Shown: piece by piece, positions 1-5,213 of the stretch
How the letters are laid out: every line of letters begins with the position of its first letter
Position numbering within the stretch: position 1 is the stretch's first letter
Source: Planctomycetota bacterium
GTDB lineage: Bacteria > Planctomycetota > PUPC01 > DSUN01
DNA: 7,782 bases
Reading direction: 5' to 3'
NCBI GenBank assembly: GCA_016872875.1
Contig: VGYW01000391.1
Location: 1-7,782 of the forward strand
Position numbers and translations under genes: made by a program
The notes under the pieces: model-generated
The model's database searches: none
What the model saw: the letters and a program-made list of their open reading frames with translations, nothing else
Told to the model about the DNA's origin: nothing

Positions 1-2
1 GC

Positions 3-359
3 GCGCTCTCCACCTACCGCACCTTCCGCGAGCGCGGGTTCCAGATCGTCGCGCTCTTCGACAGCGACCCCCGCAAGGAGGGCTGCACCTGGGCGCGCCT
101 CAAGGTGCTCCCCATGGGCCAGCTCAAGCGCACCGTGGCCGACCTCGGCATCGAGCTGGGCATCATCGCCGTGCCCGCCGAGGCCGCGCAGGGCGTGGCC
201 GACCAGCTCGTCGCCGCAGGCGTCCGCGGCATCCTCAACTTCGCCCCCACTCGCGTCGTCGCGCCCCCAAACGTCCCCGTCCGCTCCGTGGACCTCGCGG
301 CGGACTTCGAGCACCTGGCCTTCCTCGTCGCCAACCGCGCCCAGCCGCCAAGGCGCTGA
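3..359 (+). CDS. rex: Redox-sensing transcriptional repressor Rex, C-terminal part (5' truncated by window)
   Basis: Rex is a cytoplasmic homodimeric repressor that reads the NADH/NAD+ ratio and releases its operators when NADH is high, controlling fermentation and respiration genes. Only the last 118 residues are here; the usual length is about 210-220, so the N-terminal winged helix and the first GxGxxG of the Rossmann fold lie upstream. What is visible is diagnostic: ALSTYRTFRERGFQIVALFD with the acidic FDSDP stretch at the end of a Rossmann strand, then GIIAVPAEAAQGVADQLVAAG and GILNFAPTRVVAPPNVPVRSVDLA, the conserved nucleotide-binding core and dimer region of the family. It ends at TGA 357-359. 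priA starts 28 bp downstream on the same strand, so the two may be co-transcribed. Confidence 0.93.
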   Translation, partial: ALSTYRTFRERGFQIVALFDSDPRKEGCTWARLKVLPMGQLKRTVADLGIELGIIAVPAEAAQGVADQLVAAGVRGILNFAPTRVVAPPNVPVRSVDLAADFEHLAFLVANRAQPPRR

Positions 360-370
360 ATATGTAACTC

Positions 371-388
371 GGAATCTGGAATCTGGGA
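371..388 (+). repeat. Short tandem repeat GGAATCT in the rex-priA gap, abutting the priA start
   Basis: The sequence GGAATCTGGAATCTGGGA contains two GGAATCT heptamers plus a third degenerate copy, and its last A is the A of the priA ATG. It fills most of the 28-bp gap between rex and priA. No proper Shine-Dalgarno is seen; the GGA at 378-380, 7 bases before the ATG, is the only weak candidate and lies inside the repeat. It may be one copy of a dispersed low-complexity element. Confidence 0.6.
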
Positions 389-2652
389 TGCGCTTCGCGC
401 AAGTCGCCCTCAACCTCCCCGTCGCCGACGCCTTCGACTACGCCGTGCCGCCCGAGCTCCAGGCCCGCCTGCGCCCGGGCCTCCGAGTCCGAGTCCCATT
501 CCGAAACCGAACCCTCACCGGCTACTGCGTCCGCCTCCTCCACCAGCCGACCATTGACCCCGCCCGCGTCAAGCCCATCGCGGCCATCGTGGACGACGAG
601 CCGCTCCTCGACGACGCCATGCTCGAGCTCACCCGCTGGGTGGCCGACTACTACGCCTGCTCCTGGGGCGAGGCCCTCGAGGCCGCCCTCCCCGCAGGCG
701 TCCGCCACAAGGCCGCCTCGCGCACCATCCAGGTCGTCGAGCCCGTCCTGCGCGGCGCCGAGCTTCGCGCCGCCATCGCCGCCCTCCCGCCACGCCTCCG
801 CAAGCGCGCCGCACTCCTCGAAACCCTCGCCTCCTGCCCCGGCGAGGAGCTCACCCCCCACCAGCTCGCGGCCCTCGCCGGCTGCTCCGTCGGCGTCGTC
901 CACGCCGCCCGCAAGGACGGCCAGCTCTCCTACCGCTCCAAGCTGGTCACGGAGCACCCCGTGGCCGACGTAGCGCCCGAGGCGCCGAAGGAGATCGCGC
1001 TGACCGAGGAGCAACAGCGCGCCCTCGCCGTCGTCCGCGAGCGCCGCAAGGAGGGCTTCGCCGTGGTCCTTCTCCACGGCGTCACGGGCTCGGGCAAGAC
1101 CGAGGTCTACCTCCGCGCCATCGCCGACGCACTCGCCGACGGCAAGCAGGCCATCGTCCTCGTCCCCGAAATCTCCCTCACCCCCCAGACCATCAGCCGC
1201 TTCAAGGCACGCTTCGGGCGCATCGCCGTCCTCCACAGCCACCTCACCCCTGGCCAGCGCTGCGAGCAGTGGCTCGCCATCCGCCGCGGCGAGGCCCAGG
1301 TCGTCATCGGCCCGCGTTCCGCCGTCTTCGCCCCCGTCCACAACCTCGGCATCGTCGTCGTGGACGAGGAGCACGAGAACACCTTCAAGCAGGAGGAGCC
1401 CGCCCCCCGCTACCACGCGCGCGACGTGGCCATCCTGCGCGCCCAGCGGGCCGGCGCGCTCGTCGTCCTCGGCTCCGCCACCCCCTCCCTCGAGAGCTTC
1501 AACAACGCCCGCCGCGGCAAGTACGCCTACGTCCTCCTCGCACACCGCGTCCTCGGCCTCCGCATGCCCCCGGTCGAGATCGTGGACATGACCGAGGAGC
1601 TAGCGGAGCGGAAGCGCATGGTCTTCATCTCGCGGCGCCTCGAGGCCCTGATGAAGCAGGCCCTCGCCGAGGGGGGCCAGGTGATGCTGTTCCTCAACCG
1701 CCGCGGCTTCTCCACCCTCGTCTACTGCCCCCGCTGCCACCACGCCCTCTCCTGCCCGAAGTGCAAGGTCCCCGTCGTCTTCCACCGCCGCCGAAACGTC
1801 GCCCTCTGCCACTACTGCGGCGAACACGTCGCCCCGCCGGGCATCTGCCCCGCCTGCCGCGTCTCACGCATGCTCCTCTTCGGGGCCGGCACGGAGCGGA
1901 TCGAGGACGAGATCGCCCGCAAGTTCCCCGCCTTCCCCCTCGCGCGGATGGACAGCGACACCACGCGCGGCCGCGCCGCACACGCCACACTCCTCGACCG
2001 CTTCCGCTCCGGCCAGGCCCGCATCCTCATCGGCACCCAGATGATCGCCAAGGGCCTCGACTTCCCCCAGGTCACCCTCGTCGGCGTCGTCTCCGCCGAC
2101 ACCGCGCTCTACCTTCCCGACTTCCGCGCCGCCGAGCGCACCTACCAGCTCGTCGAACAGGTCGCGGGCCGGGCCGGACGCGGCACGCTCGGCGGGCGCG
2201 TCATCGTCCAGACCACCAACCCTCACCACCTGAGCATCGTGGCCGCCTCGCGGCACGACTACCGCCTGTTCGCCGACACCGAGCTGGGCCAGAGGCTCGA
2301 GCTCGGCTATCCACCCTTCGGCCACGTCCTTCGCGTCGTCGTCACCGCCGCCCGCCCCGACGACGCCGAGCGCCGCGCCGCCGACCTCGCCCGCCGCCTC
2401 ACCGAGCCTTCCGCCCCCTCGCCCCTCGTCCCTCCCCCCTCGTCCCTCGCCCCTCGTCCCTCGCCCCTCGAAATCCTCGGCCCCGTCGAGTGCCCCCTCG
2501 CCAACCTCAAGGGGCGGAGCCGCTGGCAGCTCCTCATCAAGGCCCCTGACCGCCGGGCCATCCACGCCGCCGCCCACGCCCTCCGCCCACTCGCCGGCAC
2601 CTCTGGCAAGGCAACCATTACACTCGATGTTGACCCCATCTCAATGCTGTGA
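388..2652 (+). CDS. priA: Primosomal protein N' (replication restart DNA helicase PriA)
   Basis: PriA is a superfamily 2 3'-5' DNA helicase that recognises stalled forks and loads the replicative helicase. The 754 residues cover the whole family: N-terminal 3'BD domain (MRFAQVALNLPVADAFDYAVP), Walker A GVTGSGKT at 231-238, Walker B DEEH at 326-329, LGSATPS motif III, a two-zinc insertion with eight cysteines (447, 450, 456, 459, 474, 477, 487, 490), GTQMIAKGLDFP from 549, and motif VI QVAGRAGRG at 591-599. The C-terminal domain ends in the typical DVDPISML. The start fits the family exactly, although the RBS is weak. Odd point: residues about 674-694 are a Pro/Ser/Leu-rich linker encoded by an 8-unit heptamer DNA repeat, placed between a helix of the C-terminal domain and EILGPVECPLANLKGRSRWQLLIKA. 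Function is certain from the motifs. Confidence 0.98.
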   Translation: MRFAQVALNLPVADAFDYAVPPELQARLRPGLRVRVPFRNRTLTGYCVRLLHQPTIDPARVKPIAAIVDDEPLLDDAMLELTRWVADYYACSWGEALEAALPAGVRHKAASRTIQVVEPVLRGAELRAAIAALPPRLRKRAALLETLASCPGEELTPHQLAALAGCSVGVVHAARKDGQLSYRSKLVTEHPVADVAPEAPKEIALTEEQQRALAVVRERRKEGFAVVLLHGVTGSGKTEVYLRAIADALADGKQAIVLVPEISLTPQTISRFKARFGRIAVLHSHLTPGQRCEQWLAIRRGEAQVVIGPRSAVFAPVHNLGIVVVDEEHENTFKQEEPAPRYHARDVAILRAQRAGALVVLGSATPSLESFNNARRGKYAYVLLAHRVLGLRMPPVEIVDMTEELAERKRMVFISRRLEALMKQALAEGGQVMLFLNRRGFSTLVYCPRCHHALSCPKCKVPVVFHRRRNVALCHYCGEHVAPPGICPACRVSRMLLFGAGTERIEDEIARKFPAFPLARMDSDTTRGRAAHATLLDRFRSGQARILIGTQMIAKGLDFPQVTLVGVVSADTALYLPDFRAAERTYQLVEQVAGRAGRGTLGGRVIVQTTNPHHLSIVAASRHDYRLFADTELGQRLELGYPPFGHVLRVVVTAARPDDAERRAADLARRLTEPSAPSPLVPPPSSLAPRPSPLEILGPVECPLANLKGRSRWQLLIKAPDRRAIHAAAHALRPLAGTSGKATITLDVDPISML
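2415..2470 (+). repeat. Eight tandem heptamers (YCCCTCG) inside priA
   Basis: Fifty-six bases made of eight 7-bp units, CCCCTCG alternating with TCCCTCG, with one variant unit TCCCTCC at 2429-2435. The repeat is read in frame as a Pro/Ser/Leu-rich linker in PriA. Most of the 3' half follows a 14-bp superunit CCCCTCGTCCCTCG. The boundary between two conserved segments of the C-terminal domain is where family members usually have a short loop, so the insertion is probably tolerated. Confidence 0.85.
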
Positions 2653-2671
2653 GGTAAACCCATTCTCTGGT

Positions 2672-2687
2672 CCCCATACTGGATCAA
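2672..2687. repeat. Half-unit of the palindromic array (right end only)
   Basis: CCCCATACTGGATCAA matches the right end of the units further on (compare CCCATACTGGACCA of the third full unit). Its reverse complement begins TTGATCCA, the left-end variant of the fourth full unit. A left half is not recognisable between here and the priA stop 20 bases upstream, so the unit may be truncated. It is followed by GCGCGCCTGATG, the spacer that also precedes the unit at 2859. Confidence 0.55.
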
Positions 2688-2704
2688 CCCCGCGCGCCTG
2701 ATGT

Positions 2705-2769
2705 TTGACACACTATGGGCGCTTTGGCGATCCGGACGCATCCGGGGCGGTCCCGCCATACTGTGTCAA
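2705..2769. repeat. Palindromic repeat unit 1 (full)
   Basis: It starts TTGACACACTATGGG and ends CCATACTGTGTCAA, so the outer 8 bases pair perfectly (TTGACACA/TGTGTCAA), and the next bases pair with one mismatch. The interior carries a second inverted repeat, CCGGA-CGCA-TCCGG. The sequence 2692-2740, including the preceding spacer, is repeated at 2846-2894 with two differences. Confidence 0.85.
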
Positions 2770-2777
2770 CCTCAAAC

Positions 2778-2843
2778 CTGGCATACTATGGGTATTTTGG
2801 CGGTCCGGACGTTTCCGGGGCCGTTTCTCCCATAGTGTGTCAA
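2778..2843. repeat. Palindromic repeat unit 2 (full, left end diverged)
   Basis: The left end is CTGGCATACTATGGG and the right end CCCATAGTGTGTCAA. The right end is the exact reverse complement of the TTGACACACTATGGG left ends of units 1 and 3. The inner hairpin is CCGGA-CGTT-TCCGG. It is separated from unit 1 by about 8 bases. Confidence 0.85.
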
Positions 2844-2858
2844 CTGCGCGCCTGATGT

Positions 2859-2923
2859 TTGACACACTATGGGCGTTTTGGCGATCCGGATGCATCCCTG
2901 GCCGTTTTTCCCATACTGGACCA
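2859..2923. repeat. Palindromic repeat unit 3 (full)
   Basis: The left end is TTGACACACTATGGG and the right end CCCATACTGGACCA, so its two halves are of different end types. The inner part is GATCCGGATGCATCC. The left half and the preceding spacer are nearly identical to those of unit 1. Confidence 0.85.
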
Positions 2924-2937
2924 CCTGCGCGCGGCCG

Positions 2938-3002
2938 TTGATCCACCATGAGCCTTTCGGCAGTCCGGCTGGCTCCGGGGCCTTCCCGCCATTCTGCACG
3001 GC
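2938..3002. repeat. Palindromic repeat unit 4 (most diverged)
   Basis: It starts TTGATCCACCATGAG, keeps the interior GGCAGTCCGGCTGGCTCCGG and the CCCGCCAT near the right end, but the last bases no longer pair with the left end. It is an older, decayed copy or a different subfamily. Confidence 0.7.
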
Positions 3003-3057
3003 CCTCATGCCTGCGGATGTGACACCCGGGCCCGTTCGGCGTCGGGATGAGGCCGAT

Positions 3058-3369
3058 GCAAAGCCCTGACAGCGTGCCAAGTTCCTGAGGTTCTGGTCGA
3101 GGCTCCGGCGGGCAGGCATGCGGAGGCCTTGCCCCCCAACCCCCAGGATTTTCCGCCTTGGGGCCACCGGCAGCCCCATAGGATGGTGGGCACGCTGGCT
3201 TCCCAGATGGGTGCCGGCGGCTCGATGCGGTAAATCCCAGGGGGTCTGGGGGACGGGTCCCCCAGGGTCGGGCTCGACATGGAAACTCGCCCGAAGCGCC
3301 GCTGGCCGCCGACCCAAACTCAAGAACTTGGGACGCTGTCAAGAACTTGGGACGTTCCCCATGCTTTGC
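3058..3369. repeat. Large imperfect inverted repeat (about 310 bp, arms about 150 bp)
   Basis: The left arm pairs with the right arm over almost its whole length. Clear matching blocks are GCAAAGC (3058-3064) with GCTTTGC (3363-3369); TGACAGCGT (3067-3075) with ACGCTGTCA (3333-3341); CCAAGTTC (3077-3084) with GAACTTGG (3324-3331); TGAG (3086-3089) with CTCA (3319-3322); and the C-rich stretch 3133-3176 with 3207-3254, including ATTTTCCGC against GCGGTAAAT and GGCCACCGGCAGCCC against GGGTGCCGGCGGC. The centre is near 3190. The right arm carries an extra tandem copy of TCAAGAACTTGGGACG (3320-3335 and 3339-3354). No protein motif is seen inside. It may be a non-autonomous mobile element, a large REP/BIME-like structure, or a structured RNA. 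Confidence 0.8.
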
Positions 3370-3388
3370 GGGCAACCTCCGCCGCGAT

Positions 3389-3392
3389 GGAG
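3389..3392 (+). promoter_or_regulatory. Shine-Dalgarno deciding the GTG start at 3400
   Basis: GGAG lies 7 bases before the GTG at 3400. The protein from this GTG begins MSWRALVRAMEVAARQGLRE, which resembles the N-termini I recall for this family. The ATG at 3361 sits at the edge of the inverted repeat, and the ATG at 3427 has no such site. Confidence 0.55.
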
Positions 3393-3399
3393 CCCTCCG

Positions 3400-4575
3400 G
3401 TGAGTTGGCGAGCGCTGGTTCGTGCGATGGAAGTGGCGGCGCGGCAGGGACTGCGCGAGGCCCAGAAGCGCGAGCGCGAGGCAGAGCGCCGGGCAAGGGA
3501 GCAAGCCAACCTCTCTGCAATCGAGCAGGCTCGACTGGAGGTCGAGACCCACGAGAACCAGTTGGAAGTGCTCCTATCGATCCACAAGCAGCAGGGCGAG
3601 GCATGGGACTGGCCCGGCCTAGTGGCATCGTTGAGTCCTCCCTGTCCAGAGCGGCATTCGCACCACGAATTCAAGGTCAGACAGCAACTGTCAGTTTCGC
3701 CTGAACAAGGGGACAGCCATGCCGCGATTGACTTCGCGCGGTCCCAGGATGAGCAGGAGTATCAAGAGGCACTGACCGCGTATGAGGAGGCGAAGTCCGA
3801 ATGGGAGAAGATGAGGAGCCTGGCTCGACGGGTTCTCGCGGGAGAGCTCAAGGCGTACAGCGAGGCATTGGTGGAACTTAACCCGTTTGACGAGATCTCG
3901 CACCTTGGCTCCTCGCTGCGTTACACTGTTCACAGCGCCGACCTCCTGGAGTTCCGGCTCAAGGTAAACGGAAGGCAAGCCATTCCGTCGGACGTCAAGA
4001 CGCTCACGGCCTCGGGGAGAGTCTCTGTCAAACCGATGTCGAAGGCGCGCTTTCACGAGATATATCAAGACTACGTTTGCGGGTGCGTCCTGCGCGTGGC
4101 GCGCGAGGTGTTCGCTCTCTTGCCCGCGAACACAGTGCTAGTCACAGCTTCAGCAAGCGAACTTGACCCGCGTACCGGCCAGACAGTCGAGCAGCAGGTG
4201 CTGTCGGTTGCGATGCACCGCGCAGATATCGATCACCTCGATTTTGACCGGCTTGACCCTTCGGATGCGATGGACAACTTCCTTCATCGTGGAGAAGCCA
4301 AGGCGTCGCGCAAGTCTGGCGTTTTCGAGACGATCACGCCGCTGACACCGAGCGATCTCCCCTCAAGGAGCGTGAGGAGCAGCAGCGTATCAGGGAACAG
4401 ATCCGGGAAGAAGAGAAAGCCCGGCGCGAATACGAGCGTGCGATGCGCGACGCTGCGAAGGAACAGGAAGTGCTCCGCAAGGCCATGGAGGTGGCCGAGC
4501 AGCGCGTGCAGCAGGCCACGGCCGAGCAGAAGGAGAAGTACGAGCGGGAACTCCAGGAACTCGCTGAGAAGCTGA
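3400..4575 (+). CDS. Uncharacterised coiled-coil protein with YQDYVCGC / LDPSDAM.NFLHR domain; last ~75 residues out of frame
   Basis: I recognise this as a conserved family of unknown function, of the kind found in genomic islands, usually ending shortly after a GF.P..PL motif. From GTG 3400 it has 391 codons. Residues about 1-50 form a charged coiled coil leading into HENQLEVLLSIHKQQGEAWDW. A second helical stretch (EALTAYEEAKSEWEKMRSLARRVLAGELKAY) follows. The conserved domain covers about 160-315, with NPFDEISHLGSSL (from 161), TASGRVSVKPMSKARFHEIYQDYVCGCVLRVAREVFALLP (YQDYVCGC at 222-229) and LDPSDAMDNFLHR (285-297). It ends with VFETITPL at 315. Residues 316-391 are Ser/Arg-rich and read the downstream coiled-coil gene in the wrong frame, so the native C-terminus is lost or joined to that gene by a frameshift. 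GC is visibly lower than in priA, which suggests transfer. Confidence 0.75.
   Translation: MSWRALVRAMEVAARQGLREAQKREREAERRAREQANLSAIEQARLEVETHENQLEVLLSIHKQQGEAWDWPGLVASLSPPCPERHSHHEFKVRQQLSVSPEQGDSHAAIDFARSQDEQEYQEALTAYEEAKSEWEKMRSLARRVLAGELKAYSEALVELNPFDEISHLGSSLRYTVHSADLLEFRLKVNGRQAIPSDVKTLTASGRVSVKPMSKARFHEIYQDYVCGCVLRVAREVFALLPANTVLVTASASELDPRTGQTVEQQVLSVAMHRADIDHLDFDRLDPSDAMDNFLHRGEAKASRKSGVFETITPLTPSDLPSRSVRSSSVSGNRSGKKRKPGANTSVRCATLRRNRKCSARPWRWPSSACSRPRPSRRRSTSGNSRNSLRS
4342..4365 (+). other. Out-of-frame fusion or frameshift junction
   Basis: Up to about 4344 the frame used by the upstream gene reads ...FETITPL, the normal end of its domain. From about 4362 homology continues only in the next frame, as LKEREEQQRIREQIREEEKARREYERA, the typical coiled coil of DUF4041/T5orf172 proteins. 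That frame is open from 4257 (after a TGA at 4254-4256) but has no ATG, GTG or TTG before 4443. I see no canonical slippery heptamer. A deletion that joined two genes, or a small indel, explains this best. Confidence 0.65.
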
Positions 4576-5090
4576 GGGAGGCCGAGGAACGCAACCAACG
4601 CGCTATCTCTATGGCCCAACAGACCAAGCGCGGCCACGTCTACATCATCTCAAACGTGGGCTCGCTCGGGGAGCACGTGTACAAGATTGGGTTGACCAGG
4701 CGACTTGAGCCGCTGGATCGGGTCCGCGAACTTGGGGACTCAAGTGTCCCGTTCGAGTTTGATGTTCACGCCATGATCTTCAGCGAGGACGCCCCGGCGC
4801 TCGAAACCCAACTCCACAAGCACTTCGTTGACTTGCAGGTGAACAAAGTGAACTACCGCAAGGAGTTCTTCCGCGTAGACCTCAAGCATATCCGCGAAGA
4901 AGTCGAGAAGCTGGGCATAGATGCGAAGTGGACGATGGCGGCCGATGCCGCCGAGTACCATGAGAGCCTGGCGATCGAGCGCGCAATCAGCGAGGATCCG
5001 GCAAAACGTGAGGCATGGATCAACCGACAGTTGGAGCTCGAGCCGGTTGACCTTCATAGCTCGGAAGTTGAGGATACGCCGACGCAGTAA
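4443..5090 (+). CDS. T5orf172 (GIY-YIG-like) domain protein, DUF4041 family C-terminal part, N-terminally truncated
   Basis: The 215 residues from ATG 4443 comprise a coiled coil (1 to about 55, rich in Glu, Lys and Gln), the family signature NQRAISMAQQTKRGHVYIISN, and a complete T5orf172/Mug113 domain (about 63-150). GIY-YIG-type residues appear present: GHVY (64-67), VYKIG (79-83), TRR (85-87), DRVRELG (92-98), E121 in PALETQLHKHF, and NKVNYRKEFFRV. A short acidic tail follows. The family is known from phages and bacterial islands; a DNA-cleaving role is expected from the fold but not shown. Homology extends upstream of the ATG to about 4362 in this frame without a start codon, and the DUF4041 part that should precede it is missing. 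It may be made only by frameshifting from the upstream gene, by internal initiation at 4443 (poor RBS), or not at all. Confidence 0.8.
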   Translation: MRDAAKEQEVLRKAMEVAEQRVQQATAEQKEKYERELQELAEKLREAEERNQRAISMAQQTKRGHVYIISNVGSLGEHVYKIGLTRRLEPLDRVRELGDSSVPFEFDVHAMIFSEDAPALETQLHKHFVDLQVNKVNYRKEFFRVDLKHIREEVEKLGIDAKWTMAADAAEYHESLAIERAISEDPAKREAWINRQLELEPVDLHSSEVEDTPTQ

Positions 5091-5213
5091 CATGTATCTA
5101 GATCACGTGCGTGTCTCGCACGTCGTGCTGACCACGTGTTCAATCCTTGAACTGTCCATTGCCCACGCTGGCTCCTGCTTCGGCAGCAACTCCTTTTCGC
5201 AGCGGCGAGTATC
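5091..5213. other. Convergent intergenic gap with a short hairpin
   Basis: This is a 123-bp space between the ends of two convergent genes. ACGTGCG-tgtct-CGCACGT at 5105-5123 forms a 7-bp stem with a 5-base loop, 14 bases after the T5orf172 stop. No T-run follows, so termination is only a possibility. A small CTGC-TTCG-GCAG stem with a UUCG loop lies at about 5175-5186. Nothing else is seen. Confidence 0.4.

Larger units (their letters stand above)
2653..3399. other. Long non-coding interval dominated by palindromic repeats
   Basis: This interval of about 750 bp between priA and the next gene has open frames on both strands, but none shows a recognisable domain, and each is built from repeat sequence. 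It contains the palindrome array (about 2672-3002), about 55 bases without recognised structure, the large inverted repeat (3058-3369), and a short leader before the GTG at 3400. The palindromes directly after the priA stop could also end its transcript, but no T-tract is present. No tRNA or other structured RNA gene was recognised. Confidence 0.7.

Noticed and set aside
235..1545. 436-codon open frame on the minus strand over priA
   Set aside because: It is antisense to a certain priA, rich in Gly, Ala, Glu and Asp from the reversed GC-rich codons, and has no domain.
1269..2549. 426-codon plus-strand frame inside priA
   Set aside because: Arg/Pro-rich shadow of priA in another frame; priA motifs are continuous in the chosen frame.
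2672..3002. CRISPR array
   Set aside because: The repeats are about 65 bp, palindromic and divergent, spacers are only about 8-15 bp and partly conserved (GCGCGCCTGATG), and no cas gene is near.
3118..3399. N-terminal extension of the gene at 3400 back to ATG 3118
   Set aside because: These codons lie in the large inverted repeat and read as low-complexity Trp/Gly/Pro sequence; GTG 3400 has an SD and a family-like N-terminus.
2713..3552. 279-codon minus-strand frame over the repeats, and the overlapping frame 2772-3323
   Set aside because: The internal peptide repeats (such as HSVSNIRRA) come from the palindromic units, no domain is seen, and the frames run through the inverted repeat.
4163..4345. 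60-codon plus-strand frame inside the island protein gene
   Set aside because: It overlaps the conserved YQDYVCGC/LDPSDAM domain in another frame and shows no features.
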